DNA of 19,082 nucleotides from Rhodocaloribacter sp964552015 (GCA_964552015.1 CAZKFR010000067.1:1-19082); one strand, 5' to 3'. Positions 7,450 through 15,729 are shown, counted from the first letter of the stretch. Numbers and translations: made by a program. Notes: a model not told the origin generated them from the sequence alone.

Positions 7450-8583
7450 ATGCGACTCCTCCTCGGCCTCACCCTCCTGGGCGCCACGCTCCTCCTGGCC
7501 GTGCCCGCCCACGCGCAGATCCCCACCGCCACGCTCACCGGCACCGTCGTCGACTCGACCTCCGGCGCTCCCCTGCCCGGCGCCAACGTGTTCATCGCCG
7601 GCTCCATGATCGGGACGACCACCGACGGCGAGGGCCGCTACCGCCTCGAGCGTGTCCCCCTCGGCGCCCACCGCCTCTATGTCTCCATGGTCGGCTTCGA
7701 GCCCCGCTTCCGCGACCTCAACCTGCGCGAGGCCCGCATCTACCCGATCGACTTCGCCCTGCCCGAAGCGATCATCGAGCTCGACGAGGTGACCGTGGAA
7801 GCCAAAGGCGACAAGAACTGGAAACGCCGGCTCGAACGCTTCACGAAGCTCTTCATTGGCGAGACGCCCAACGCCGCCGAGACGAAGATCGTCAACCCGG
7901 AGGTGCTCGACTTCCGCGAGACGCTGGGCCATCTGGAGGCCTATGCGGCCGAGCCGCTCATCATCGAGAACCGCGCCCTCGGCTACCGCATCCACTATTT
8001 CCTGAAGGAGTTCGTCGGCGAGCCGACGCGCACCCGCTACGACGGCGAGCCGCTCTTCGAGGAGATGACGCCGCGCGACGCCGAGGAAGCTGCGCGGTGG
8101 GAGCAGAAGCGGCGGGAGGCGTTCATGGGCTCGTTCCGCCACTTCATGCTGGCGCTCTTGGCCGGGCGCACCGAGAAGCAGGGCTTCCAGGTCTACAGCC
8201 GCCCCACCATGGGCGAGCAGCAGCGCGCCGTCCCGGCCGGCGGCGGCAGCCTCCTGCGCGGCCGCGAGCGTTTCCCCGTCGACCCCGCCACCCTCCTCAA
8301 ACCCGGCGAGATCCCGTCGGAGAAGATCTTGGACTTCCAGGGGTTTCTCGAGATCATCTTCATGGGCGAGAAGGAGGACCCGGCCTATCTCGAATGGTCC
8401 CGCCAGCCGGGCCTGGGCCGCAAGCCGGGCTTCCAGACCTCCTGGATCAACCTGGAGCGCGGCCCGGTGGTGGTCGACTACAAGGGCGACGTCGTCGATC
8501 CGTACGGCGTCACGTTCTACGGCTACTGGGCCTTCGAGCGCGTGGCCGACGAAGTCCCCAAGGAATACCGCCCGGGCCGTTGA
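7450..8583 (+). CDS. Secreted protein with carboxypeptidase-like regulatory domain (paralog 1)
   Basis: 377 residues from ATG 7450, chosen because it begins a clear signal peptide (MRLLLGLTLLGATLLLAVPA, cleavage likely after AHA). Residues 25-115 form a carboxypeptidase-D-regulatory-like beta sandwich (TLTGTVVDSTSGAPLPGANV, then TTTDGEGRYRLERV), as found at the N terminus of many Bacteroidota outer-membrane proteins. No TonB-receptor barrel follows. Instead a mixed region contains GETPNAAETKIVNPEVLDF and PLIIENRALGYRIHYFLKEF, recurrent in Bacteroidota proteins of unknown function. It is probably exported and envelope-associated. A close paralog lies at 9596-10759. The stop codon is the first triplet of a heptamer repeat. 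Confidence 0.88.
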   Translation: MRLLLGLTLLGATLLLAVPAHAQIPTATLTGTVVDSTSGAPLPGANVFIAGSMIGTTTDGEGRYRLERVPLGAHRLYVSMVGFEPRFRDLNLREARIYPIDFALPEAIIELDEVTVEAKGDKNWKRRLERFTKLFIGETPNAAETKIVNPEVLDFRETLGHLEAYAAEPLIIENRALGYRIHYFLKEFVGEPTRTRYDGEPLFEEMTPRDAEEAARWEQKRREAFMGSFRHFMLALLAGRTEKQGFQVYSRPTMGEQQRAVPAGGGSLLRGRERFPVDPATLLKPGEIPSEKILDFQGFLEIIFMGEKEDPAYLEWSRQPGLGRKPGFQTSWINLERGPVVVDYKGDVVDPYGVTFYGYWAFERVADEVPKEYRPGR

Positions 8584-8615
8584 ACGTTGCACGTTGAACG
8601 CTGCACGTTGAACAT
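8581..8615 (+). repeat. Heptamer tandem repeat, five units of TGMACGY type
   Basis: Five consecutive 7-mers: TGAACGT, TGCACGT, TGAACGC, TGCACGT, TGAACAT. The first contains the stop codon of paralog 1. The array stays in 7-nt phase with the 21-nt repeat starting at 8637 (56 nt = 8 x 7). It resembles the short tandemly repeated sequences of heptamer type known from filamentous cyanobacteria in design, not in sequence. Confidence 0.75.
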
Positions 8616-8636
8616 TCTTGACCCGTCCTGCACGGA

Positions 8637-8816
8637 CAACGATCAACCGGGAACGGGCAACGATCAACCGGGAACGNNNNNNNNNNNNNNNNNNNNNNNN
8701 NNNNNNNNNNNNNNNNNNNNNNNNNNNNNNNNNNNNNNNNNNNNNNNNNNNNNNNNNNNNNNNNNNNNNNNNNNNNCAACGATCAACCGGGAACGGGCAA
8801 CGATCAACCGGGAACG
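8637..8816 (+). repeat. 21-nt minisatellite interrupted by an assembly gap
   Basis: The unit is 21 nt and consists of three related heptamers: CAACGAT, CAACCGG, GAACGGG. One full plus one 19-nt copy lie on each side of the gap (8637-8676 and 8777-8816). On the minus strand each heptamer starts with GTT. The assembler stopped inside the array, so the copy number is unknown and the 100 Ns are a placeholder. It lies 3' of paralog 1 and 3' of the convergent phosphopantetheinyl transferase, whose stop codon begins almost at its edge. Confidence 0.85.
8677..8776. other. Assembly gap (100 N) within a tandem repeat
   Basis: Exactly 100 Ns. The flanks share 40 nt that are repeat units, unlike the other two gaps, where 55 nt of unique coding sequence is duplicated. 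The true length is therefore open. No coding region is interrupted. Confidence 0.95.
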
Positions 8817-8817
8817 C

Positions 8818-9552
8818 CTACGTCTTCCACGCGAAGCAGCGGAGCGTGAGGCCGTGGCCTTCGACGGCCAGGGCGGCGGCGTAGCCGGGGCCGGGGTCGA
8901 GGGCGTGCAGGGACCAGCGGGCCGCGTCGGGCGGGTTCCAGGCCGTCGAGAGGAGCGCCGGCGGGGCTCCCGGCGCCAGCGACACGCAGAAGCGGTCGAG
9001 CCCCAGCGCCAGGCCCTGCCCGGTGGCCTTCATGTACGCCTCCTTGCGCGTCCAGGCATTGAAGAAGCCCGCCACCCGCTCCCCGGGCGGCAGGGCGCGG
9101 AAGGCAGCCACCTCCTCCGGCGCGAAAAACCGTGTGGCAAGGTCTTCGGCGGCGCGGCGGGGGTCGCACCGCTCGACGTCCACGCCCACCTCGCGCCCGC
9201 ACGCCACGGCAACGAGGGCCAGGTCGTGCGCGTGCGAGACGTTGAAGCGCAGCGGCGTCTCCGCCGGCACGGCCAGCGCCGGCTTGCCCCGGGGGCCGTA
9301 GCGGAAGCGAAGCGTGGCCGGGTCGCATCCCAGGTAGCGGCCCAGCAGGTGCCGCAGCACCCCGCGCGCCGTGATGAAGCGGTGGCGGTGCACGTCATAG
9401 ACGAAGCGGTCCGCCCGCGCCCGCTCGTCCGGCGACAGCACCCGGGCCAGCGCCGGGGGCGGCACCCCGGCCAGCGCCACACGCCACACGTGCACCGCGT
9501 CCGGTTCGAGGTCCACGTCCGCGGGCGGGATCTGCCAGGCGGTCTCGGACAT
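8818..9552 (-). CDS. 4'-phosphopantetheinyl transferase, Sfp type
   Basis: Transfers phosphopantetheine from CoA to a serine of acyl or peptidyl carrier proteins. The 244-residue length is normal for the Sfp/Gsp group. Motifs seen: FNVSHAHD at 103-110, Mg-binding GVDVE at 123-127, and W167-TRKEAYMKATGQGL at 168-181. ATG 9552 is used because the frame upstream of it overlaps the start of the divergent paralog 2. No polyketide or non-ribosomal peptide synthase gene is in view, so its carrier-protein substrate is elsewhere; it may serve fatty acid synthesis. It lies between two paralogs and points against them. Confidence 0.92.
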   Translation of the reverse strand: MSETAWQIPPADVDLEPDAVHVWRVALAGVPPPALARVLSPDERARADRFVYDVHRHRFITARGVLRHLLGRYLGCDPATLRFRYGPRGKPALAVPAETPLRFNVSHAHDLALVAVACGREVGVDVERCDPRRAAEDLATRFFAPEEVAAFRALPPGERVAGFFNAWTRKEAYMKATGQGLALGLDRFCVSLAPGAPPALLSTAWNPPDAARWSLHALDPGPGYAAALAVEGHGLTLRCFAWKT

Positions 9553-9595
9553 ATGCAGAGCGAAGTTCGTCTGGTGAAATGCTGCGGCGGGAATC

Positions 9596-10759
9596 ATGTA
9601 CTCGGAACGACGCGTTGCGTTCGCCCTGGCCTCCCGCGCCCCCGTGCCCGTCCGGTGCATCCGGGCGGTTCGTCGCCGCCTGCTCCTCCTCGCCCTGTGC
9701 CTGACGGCCGCCGCCCGCGTGCCGGCCCAGCCGGCGACCGCCGTCTTCACCGGCATGGTCGTCGACTCGACCTCGGGCGAGCCGCTGCCCGGCGCCCACG
9801 TGTTCATCGCCGGCTCCATGATCGGGACGACCACCGACGGCGAGGGCCGTTACCGGCTCGAGCGCGTCCCGCCCGGCGCCCACCGCCTCTACGTCTCCAT
9901 GCTTGGCTTCGAGCCCGTTCACATCGACGCCCTCGTAACCGCTGGCCAGACCCTCCACTACGACGCGTACCTCGTCCCTTCCGTCATCGAACTGGGCGAG
10001 GTCACCGTCGAGGCCCGGAAGGACACGAAGTGGCAGAAACGGCTAAAAACGTTCATCCGCCAGTTTCTGGGCGAGACGCCCAACGCCGCCGAGACGAAGA
10101 TTCTCAACCCCGAGGTGCTCGACTTCGACGGCACCTGGTGGGGTAAACTCGAAGCCCGGGCCGCCGAGCCGCTCGTCATCGAGAACCGCGCCCTCGGCTA
10201 CCGCATCCACTATTTCCTGAAAGAGTTCATCTCCACCGGTGTCACGATCAAGTACGACGGCGAGCCCCTCTTCGAAGAGCTGCCCCCCCGCGACGACGCG
10301 GAAGCCGAGCGCTGGCGCCAGAACCGACGACGCGCCTTCTTCGGCTCGTTCCGCCACTTCATGCTGGCCGCCCTGGGCGACAGCACCCGCGAGGCCGGCT
10401 TCGTCACCCACCGCCTCCTCGCCCTCGAGGACGCCCGGCGATCCCACCCTCGCTTCCCCCTCCACATGGCCGACGTGTTCGACGAAGGCCCCACCCCCGA
10501 AACCCGGACCCTCCGCTTCCGCGGCTTCATCGAAGTGACGTACCTCAAGGAGAAGGAAGACCCGGCCTACCTCCGCTGGGAGCACAGTTATTACCAGCGC
10601 ACGCCCGGGTCCCAGCGCTCCTGGATCAGCCTGACCGACGGCCCCACCGCCGTCGACCCCACCGGCACGATCGTCGACCCCTACGGCGTGACCGTCTACG
10701 GCTATTTCGCCTTCGAGCGCGTGGCCGACGAACTGCCCAAAGAGTACCGGCCCGATTGA
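9596..10759 (+). CDS. Secreted protein with carboxypeptidase-like regulatory domain (paralog 2)
   Basis: Same architecture as the protein at 7450-8583: signal peptide (LLLLALCLTAAARVPAQ), regulatory-like beta sandwich (VFTGMVVDSTSGEPLPGAHV, TTTDGEGRYRLERV), then GETPNAAETKILNPEVLDF and PLVIENRALGYRIHYFLKEF. 387 residues from ATG 9596. An in-frame GTG at 9644 would give a shorter, more usual signal peptide and leave more room for a promoter next to the divergent transferase, so the start is uncertain. Fifty-two nucleotides are identical to paralog 1 at 7586-7637. Function unknown; probably envelope-located. Confidence 0.87.
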   Translation: MYSERRVAFALASRAPVPVRCIRAVRRRLLLLALCLTAAARVPAQPATAVFTGMVVDSTSGEPLPGAHVFIAGSMIGTTTDGEGRYRLERVPPGAHRLYVSMLGFEPVHIDALVTAGQTLHYDAYLVPSVIELGEVTVEARKDTKWQKRLKTFIRQFLGETPNAAETKILNPEVLDFDGTWWGKLEARAAEPLVIENRALGYRIHYFLKEFISTGVTIKYDGEPLFEELPPRDDAEAERWRQNRRRAFFGSFRHFMLAALGDSTREAGFVTHRLLALEDARRSHPRFPLHMADVFDEGPTPETRTLRFRGFIEVTYLKEKEDPAYLRWEHSYYQRTPGSQRSWISLTDGPTAVDPTGTIVDPYGVTVYGYFAFERVADELPKEYRPD

Positions 10760-10805
10760 GCGCGGGCTTTTGAAATACGGGAGCGCTTTCGTATCGTATC
10801 GAAGG

Positions 10806-10850
10806 GGTGCACGCTGGCGCGCTGGACGTTGGCACGATGAACGTTCTGAC
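10806..10850 (+). repeat. Decayed copy of the heptamer repeat
   Basis: The spacer after paralog 2 contains GCACGATGAACGTTCTGACCC, closely matching GCACGTTGAACATTCTTGACCC after paralog 1, preceded by degenerate 7-8 nt units with the same GT-start on the minus strand. It looks like an older, mutated form of the array at 8581-8636, at the equivalent position 3' of the second paralog. Confidence 0.5.
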
Positions 10851-10894
10851 CCGGCGTGTTGCCCGAAACCTGGAACGCATCAGCCGCCCGCGCC

Positions 10895-11911
10895 ATGGAA
10901 ACGCCCGTCGCCGAACGCCTCCCGCTGGAAACGACCGGCCTGCGGCCCACGTACCGCTTCGACCTCCGCACCACCCCGCCCGACGTCTTCGTCGACGCCT
11001 CCGAGACGGACTGGCGCCACCTCACCTGGAAGGACGTCGGCCGCCCCTACCTCGTCGAGAACTACTCGAAGCACCGGCGCGCCTGGGAGCAGGAGCAGGG
11101 CCGCGCGATGCCGGTGCCCGTGCAATGGAAGTTCTTCAACAAGCACTTCCACCAGCTCTTCATGACCGACCTCGACGCGACGCCCGCCGAAGCGCGTCGG
11201 CGGCTGCAACGCCATCTGGCCGCCCTGAACCTGCACGGTGCGAACGAGGTGCTCAAGGAGCTCGTCCGGATGAAGATCTGGAACAAGGTTCACCGCGTCG
11301 AGGACGCCGTCTGGGATCCGCGCGGCAAGCGGGCCCTCTTCGAAGGTCTCGACGTCAAACGGCCCCGCATCCTGTTCCTCGGTGCCGCCGAAGGCTACGA
11401 GGCCATGCAGCTCCTGGCCCTCTACCCCGGCGGCCACGCCGTCCTCGTAGACTACGACGACTTCTGCCGCACGGATCGGTACGGCCACTTCCCCGAAGCC
11501 TACCCGTTCCTCGGCAAAAACCCCGCCACCGGCCAGTGGGACGTCTACCACAAGGAGGACTTCCACATCGACTATGTGGTCGAGGACATCCGTAACCTGA
11601 AGTACGGCAAAGAGTTCGACATCGTCCTCTCGGTCGGCCTGATCGAGCACTTCCCGGACGAGCACAAACCCCTGGTGTTCGACTTCCACCGGCGTTTCCT
11701 CAAGCCGGGCGGCTATGCCATCATGACCACTCCGCGTCGTCAGCTTCGCTCCCGCCTGTTCTACCTGGCCATGGGCGAGCTCATGAATTTCGGCTACCGG
11801 GAACTGATGGACGTGCGCCAGATGGGCCTCTATGCCTACGAGAACGGCTTCGAGATCCTCCGGGCCGGGCACATCAAGGCCCACAACGGCATCATCGCCC
11901 GGGCACGATGA
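10895..11911 (+). CDS. Class I SAM-dependent methyltransferase
   Basis: 338 residues from ATG 10895 (an in-frame GTG at 10856 is possible but sits against the repeat). A roughly 150-residue N-terminal region of unknown type (PVQWKFFNKHFHQLFMTDLD) precedes a Rossmann methyltransferase core: motif I ILFLGAAEGYEAMQLLAL, acidic VLVDYDD at the end of strand 2, FDIVLSVGLIEHFPDE (motif IV) and FLKPGGYAIMTTP. The EHF segment recalls methyltransferases acting on small molecules or sugars. The substrate cannot be told. It converges on the wbqC-like gene, with 16 nt between stops. Given the deacetylase and WbqC neighbours, a surface-glycan role is possible. Confidence 0.87.
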   Translation: METPVAERLPLETTGLRPTYRFDLRTTPPDVFVDASETDWRHLTWKDVGRPYLVENYSKHRRAWEQEQGRAMPVPVQWKFFNKHFHQLFMTDLDATPAEARRRLQRHLAALNLHGANEVLKELVRMKIWNKVHRVEDAVWDPRGKRALFEGLDVKRPRILFLGAAEGYEAMQLLALYPGGHAVLVDYDDFCRTDRYGHFPEAYPFLGKNPATGQWDVYHKEDFHIDYVVEDIRNLKYGKEFDIVLSVGLIEHFPDEHKPLVFDFHRRFLKPGGYAIMTTPRRQLRSRLFYLAMGELMNFGYRELMDVRQMGLYAYENGFEILRAGHIKAHNGIIARAR

Positions 11912-11927
11912 ACGGTACGACGAGGCA

Positions 11928-12766
11928 TCACGCCGGATGGCTGCCTGGACCAAAGACGACGCCCTGTCGGAGGATGGCGAGCGCCTCCGGGCCGTAGTTG
12001 AAGAGCAGGTNNNNNNNNNNNNNNNNNNNNNNNNNNNNNNNNNNNNNNNNNNNNNNNNNNNNNNNNNNNNNNNNNNNNNNNNNNNNNNNNNNNNNNNNNN
12101 NNNNNNNNNNACGACGCCCTGTCGGAGGATGGCGAGCGCCTCCGGGCCGTAGTTGAAGAGCAGGTCCACCGCCGACACGTCCGGCTCGAAGCCGCTGAAG
12201 TTCTGCCGGTAGGGCGGCGTCTCGTAGCGCAGCACCCGGGCCGAGGGTGCCAGCGGCACGTCGTGCGCGGCGGCTTCTTCCGGAACGAGGAGCACGTCGG
12301 CCCCCGTCGCGGCCAGCACACCCGGGAGCGTATCCGGCGCCCCGGCCAGGCCGGAGGCCCGCAGGAGCGGGGTCCTGATGCCCAGCAGTCGCGCCACGAG
12401 TGCCACCGTCGCGCAGGTCAGGTCCGCCAGGTGCGTCCACGTGCCGGCGAAGAGGGGCTCGAAGTCGGGTTCGTAGTACTCGAAAAACGGCGTGGAGCGG
12501 TAGTTGTACATGAAGGCACGGCGGTGCTTGCCCATCCAGTCGCGGCGGGGCTCGATCTCGACGGCGCGGATGGGGCGCCCGTGCTGACCGCCCCGCAGGG
12601 GGACAGAGACCCACTGCCAGCCCCGGGGCGTCCGCAGCCGCGCCCGGTTCTGGTACGACTGCCGGCTGTACTGAAACGTATCGGCCAGCACGAACCGGTC
12701 AGCGGTATCCATCAGCGCGAAATACGCCAGGCGCGGGAAATATTCGGGCGGTCGGACGGCGATCAT
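11928..12766 (-). CDS. WbqC-family protein (interrupted by false assembly gap)
   Basis: WbqC-like proteins (PF08889) often occur in O-antigen and other surface-polysaccharide loci; their reaction is unknown. The N terminus MIAVRPPEYFPRLAYFALMD and VLADTFQYSRQSYQNRARLR, followed by WVSVPL, are typical. As given, the frame breaks at 12011-12110. Removing the 100 Ns and one of the two identical 55-nt flanks (155 nt) leaves 684 nt in one frame: a 227-residue protein ending GPEALAILRQGVVFGPGSHPA, a normal family length. It follows the polysaccharide deacetylase by 58 nt on the same strand and is probably in its operon. The gene is intact; the apparent frameshift is an assembly matter. Confidence 0.87.
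12011..12110. other. Assembly gap (100 N) with duplicated 55-nt flanks
   Basis: The 55 nt before the gap (11956-12010) equal the 55 nt after it (12111-12165). This is the pattern of two contigs overlapping by a fixed k-mer length but scaffolded with a default gap rather than merged. Merging restores the wbqC-like frame. Confidence 0.93.
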
Positions 12767-12824
12767 AAGGCGGTACGGAATGGCATGACGTGAACCCTGT
12801 CGTTCGGAGCCGTTTCCAGCCGGA

Positions 12825-14282
12825 TCACGCGAGGAAGGCAGCCAGGGCATCGCGGAGGGAGGCTATGTACGCGCCCTGTGTGGCGGCCTCATCGAGCGTG
12901 GCGGTGAAGTGGTCCCCCCAGCCGGGGAAGTCGAGTTCGTCCCAGAGGGTGTTATGCCACAGCCCGACGGCCACCCCGCCAAAGCGGCGGCACGTCGCCA
13001 GCAGGTCGCGTGTGACGGCCAGCGCCTGCTCCCCGTCGAGGCCCCGCCGATTGAACAGAACCGACTCCATGAAAGCCAGCGGCATCTCCCACAGGTCGAG
13101 CGGGCGGTCGGCCGCGACGTCGTAGAGCTGGAACGGCAGGCAGGTACCGTGACGAAAGCCCTCGTGGTCGGCAAACCCGAGCGTCGAGTCGATCCGGAAG
13201 CCGGCGGCCGCCAGCAGGCGGGGCGTCAGGACCGGGTCGAAGCGCAGGTAGTGCGTGCGCACGGAGACGGGCGGCGCGGCGGTGAGACGCGCCAGCCGGT
13301 CGTACTCCTCGCGCAGGTAGCCCGGATGGTCGAAGGCGTGGTAACTCGGGTGTAGCCCCACCTCGAAACCATCGGCTTCCAGCGCCTGCACCCGCTTTCG
13401 GAGGTAGGTGCTATTCCAGTCGTAGGGTACGTCGTGCGGGCCGTGAGCGCCCGTCTTGAGGAAGAACGTCGCCGTACCGCCGCGCCGGGCCGTCTCGGCG
13501 GGCATCCGCTCGAAGGCCCGGCGGAAGACGTCGCCCGGGCGAACGAGGTCGGCCAGGAAACGGCCGAAGCGGCGCAGGCGGGTGCCGGGCGGGTCGCGCC
13601 GGCGGTTCAGGGCCAGGTGGTGGACGACTTCGCGCCAGACCATCCCCGGCCGCCACTTGCGCAGGTAGTCGACGTCGTGCGTGGGGCAGAAGGCCCAGGC
13701 GTGCCCGGCCCAGCGGCGCGGGTGCACCGGCACACCGGCGGCGAGCAACCGTTCGGCCAGGGCTTCGCGGTAGGCGTCGACGGGCGGGCGGGTCGAGGTG
13801 CCCAGCCGGCGCTGGAGCGAGGCCTCCCACGGAAAGCGGCCGTGGCGGTCGCGGGTGCGGACGGTGTGCTCCTGCCAGCCCGAGAGCCAGAAGAACGCCG
13901 AGGCGATGAGGTCGTGCCCGGCCACACGCTCCCCGCCGAAAAGCACGGGCCAGCGGTCGTGCGCGTCCCGGCCCTCCATCCACCGCACCTCGCCGGCGTG
14001 ATACGGCACCCGGGCTTCGAAGAAGGCCACGGTGGCCTCCCGCAGCGGCAACGCCACCACGCGCTCGGGGAGGCCCGCCGGCTCCGGGCCGTAGTACAGT
14101 CCCGGCTCCGGCAACGCCGACCGGCCCACCCGCGCCGGCGCCAGTCCCAGCGGCAACAGCAGCATCCGCAGCGCATACCACGCCTTCGCCTCGAAACGCG
14201 GCGGCACCTCCAGGCAGCAGGGCAGCACCGCCTTCGGGCGGACCGCGCCGGGCAAGGGGACGGCTTCCTCGGCGTTCCTCAT
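12825..14282 (-). CDS. Polysaccharide deacetylase family protein (NodB-like)
   Basis: 485 residues from ATG 14282. The N-terminal half (about 40-200) resembles the extra domain in front of NodB-like deacetylases in Bacteroidota, including PWEASLQRRLG. The catalytic domain starts at FCPTHDVDYLRKW, whose HDVD supplies the catalytic-base and metal-binding aspartates. Later segments are GLHPSYHAFDH (metal-binding histidine motif), RTHYLRFD and ALGLWHNTLW-like VGLWHNTLWDEL near the end. It would remove acetyl groups from an N-acetylated glycan. No signal peptide is evident, so it may act on a cytoplasmic lipid-linked or sugar precursor. An upstream in-frame ATG (14328) is an alternative start. Divergent from the HD gene across 84 nt. 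Confidence 0.88.
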   Translation of the reverse strand: MRNAEEAVPLPGAVRPKAVLPCCLEVPPRFEAKAWYALRMLLLPLGLAPARVGRSALPEPGLYYGPEPAGLPERVVALPLREATVAFFEARVPYHAGEVRWMEGRDAHDRWPVLFGGERVAGHDLIASAFFWLSGWQEHTVRTRDRHGRFPWEASLQRRLGTSTRPPVDAYREALAERLLAAGVPVHPRRWAGHAWAFCPTHDVDYLRKWRPGMVWREVVHHLALNRRRDPPGTRLRRFGRFLADLVRPGDVFRRAFERMPAETARRGGTATFFLKTGAHGPHDVPYDWNSTYLRKRVQALEADGFEVGLHPSYHAFDHPGYLREEYDRLARLTAAPPVSVRTHYLRFDPVLTPRLLAAAGFRIDSTLGFADHEGFRHGTCLPFQLYDVAADRPLDLWEMPLAFMESVLFNRRGLDGEQALAVTRDLLATCRRFGGVAVGLWHNTLWDELDFPGWGDHFTATLDEAATQGAYIASLRDALAAFLA

Positions 14283-14366
14283 GGCGTGCTTGGCCGGGCA
14301 TTGCGTACATTGGGGTGTCCAGAGCATACGAACCGGCTCCCGCAATCCGAAATCCGCACGCGACAA

Positions 14367-15644
14367 TTGAAGATATTTTCCGATCCGGTACACGGCTTCA
14401 TCTCCGTGCCGCGCGGGCTGATCCTCGACCTGATCCAGACCCCCGAAGTGCAACGGCTGCGCCGGATCCGGCAGCTCGGCGTGGGCTACCTGGTCTTCCC
14501 CGGCGCCGAGCATACCCGCTTCGGCCACGCCCTCGGCGCCATGGCCCTGATGCAGGATGCCCTGGCGACCCTCCAGGACAAGGGCACCCCCATCACGCCC
14601 GACGAACACACCGCGGCCCTGGCCGTGGCCCTGCTGCACGACCTGGGCCACGGCCCCTTCTCCCACACCCTCGAGCACGAACTCATCGCCGGCTTCCACC
14701 ACGAGAAGATGAGTCGCGTGATGCTGGCGCACCTGAACGAACGCTTCGACGGCGCCCTCGACCTGGCCCTGGCCCTCTTCGACGACACCTACGAGCGCCC
14801 CTTCTTCCACCAGCTCATCGCCAGCCAGCTCGACATGGACCGGCTCGACTACCTCCGGCGAGACTCCTTCTACACCGGCGTCGTCGAAGGCAAGGTGGGC
14901 GTCGACCGGATCATCAAGACGCTGCGCGTGCATCCCCGCGAGGGTGGCCCCGGGTCGCGCATCGTCATCGAGGCCAAGGGTACATATGCCGTCGAGAACT
15001 TCCTCATCGCACGGCGGCTGATGTACTGGCAGGTCTACCTGCACAAGACCGTCCTGGCCGGCGATCACCTGCTGCGGGCCATCCTGCGGCGCGTCCGCCA
15101 CCACCTCCAGCACGGCACCGCCGACGTGGCCCACGGCACCGCCCCGGCCTTCCTGTTCTTCCTCCGAAACCGCCTCACGGCCGACGACCTGGCCCGGGAC
15201 GACGTACGCACCGCCTACACCGCCCTCGACGACACCGACATCCTTTTCAGCCTGAAACAGTGGCGGCACCACACGGACCCCGTCCTGGCCGACCTGTGCC
15301 GCCGTTTCGTCGACCGCGACTTCTTCCGCGTCACTTTCCTCGACGCCCCGCCTACGGAGGCGCAACAGGCGCGCTGGCGCGACGCCATCGCTGCCTGGCT
15401 CGTCCGTTCGGGCCGGTCCACCGCGGCCAGCGCTCCCGAAGACGCCGCCTTCTACCTCGCCACCGACACCTCGCGGCACTACGCCTACGACGAGGGCGAG
15501 GCCGAATCCATCCGCGTGCTCGACCGGCACGGCACCGTCCGCGAACTCTCCCGCACGACCGACACCGCCGCCGTCTCTGCCCTGACCCGGTACGAAGAAA
15601 AACCCTACGTCTGCTATCCCAAAGAGGTGACGCTCACGCCATGA
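14367..15644 (+). CDS. HD-domain phosphohydrolase (dNTPase/SAMHD1-like)
   Basis: 425 residues. The start is TTG 14367, chosen because family members begin MKIF-DPVHGFI and this frame reads (L/M)KIFSDPVHGFISVP; no in-frame ATG occurs until about residue 59, inside the HD domain. Metal-binding residues visible: H54 in TRFGH, H91-D92 in LLHDLGHGPFSH, and the LDMDRLDYLRRD segment at 155-166. Relatives include B. subtilis YwfO and dGTP triphosphohydrolases, which hydrolyse dNTPs to nucleoside and triphosphate. Its TGA overlaps an ATG (15641-15644) that opens a truncated copy of the deacetylase gene start, suggesting that it was once coupled directly to that gene. Confidence 0.9.
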   Translation: MKIFSDPVHGFISVPRGLILDLIQTPEVQRLRRIRQLGVGYLVFPGAEHTRFGHALGAMALMQDALATLQDKGTPITPDEHTAALAVALLHDLGHGPFSHTLEHELIAGFHHEKMSRVMLAHLNERFDGALDLALALFDDTYERPFFHQLIASQLDMDRLDYLRRDSFYTGVVEGKVGVDRIIKTLRVHPREGGPGSRIVIEAKGTYAVENFLIARRLMYWQVYLHKTVLAGDHLLRAILRRVRHHLQHGTADVAHGTAPAFLFFLRNRLTADDLARDDVRTAYTALDDTDILFSLKQWRHHTDPVLADLCRRFVDRDFFRVTFLDAPPTEAQQARWRDAIAAWLVRSGRSTAASAPEDAAFYLATDTSRHYAYDEGEAESIRVLDRHGTVRELSRTTDTAAVSALTRYEEKPYVCYPKEVTLTP

Positions 15645-15666
15645 GAACCGCCTTCGCCCACAACCC
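15637..15666 (+). repeat. Left copy of 30-nt direct repeat: remnant of deacetylase gene start
   Basis: Matches 16498-16527 at 29 of 30 positions. It includes an ATGA overlap and encodes MRTAFAHNP, compared with MKTAFAHNP at the start of the histone-deacetylase-like protein. After it the similarity ends, and the following frame (VETLRIAGGF and on) has no recognisable function. The distance between the copies is 861 nt, exactly enclosing the MNT-HEPN genes. Confidence 0.85.
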
Positions 15667-15729
15667 TGTCGAAACCCTCCGGATTGCCGGCGGGTTCATC
15701 GAAAGGGTTCCTTTCATCCCTTCGTCCCT

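Noticed and set aside
8581..8816. CRISPR array
   Set aside because: Units are directly adjacent heptamers and 21-mers with no unique spacers and no cas genes nearby.
12825..15530. 901-codon minus-strand frame and the matching 736-codon plus-strand frame
   Set aside because: Each is a real gene (deacetylase, HD protein) extended through the antisense of its divergent neighbour. The real starts are at 14282 and 14367.
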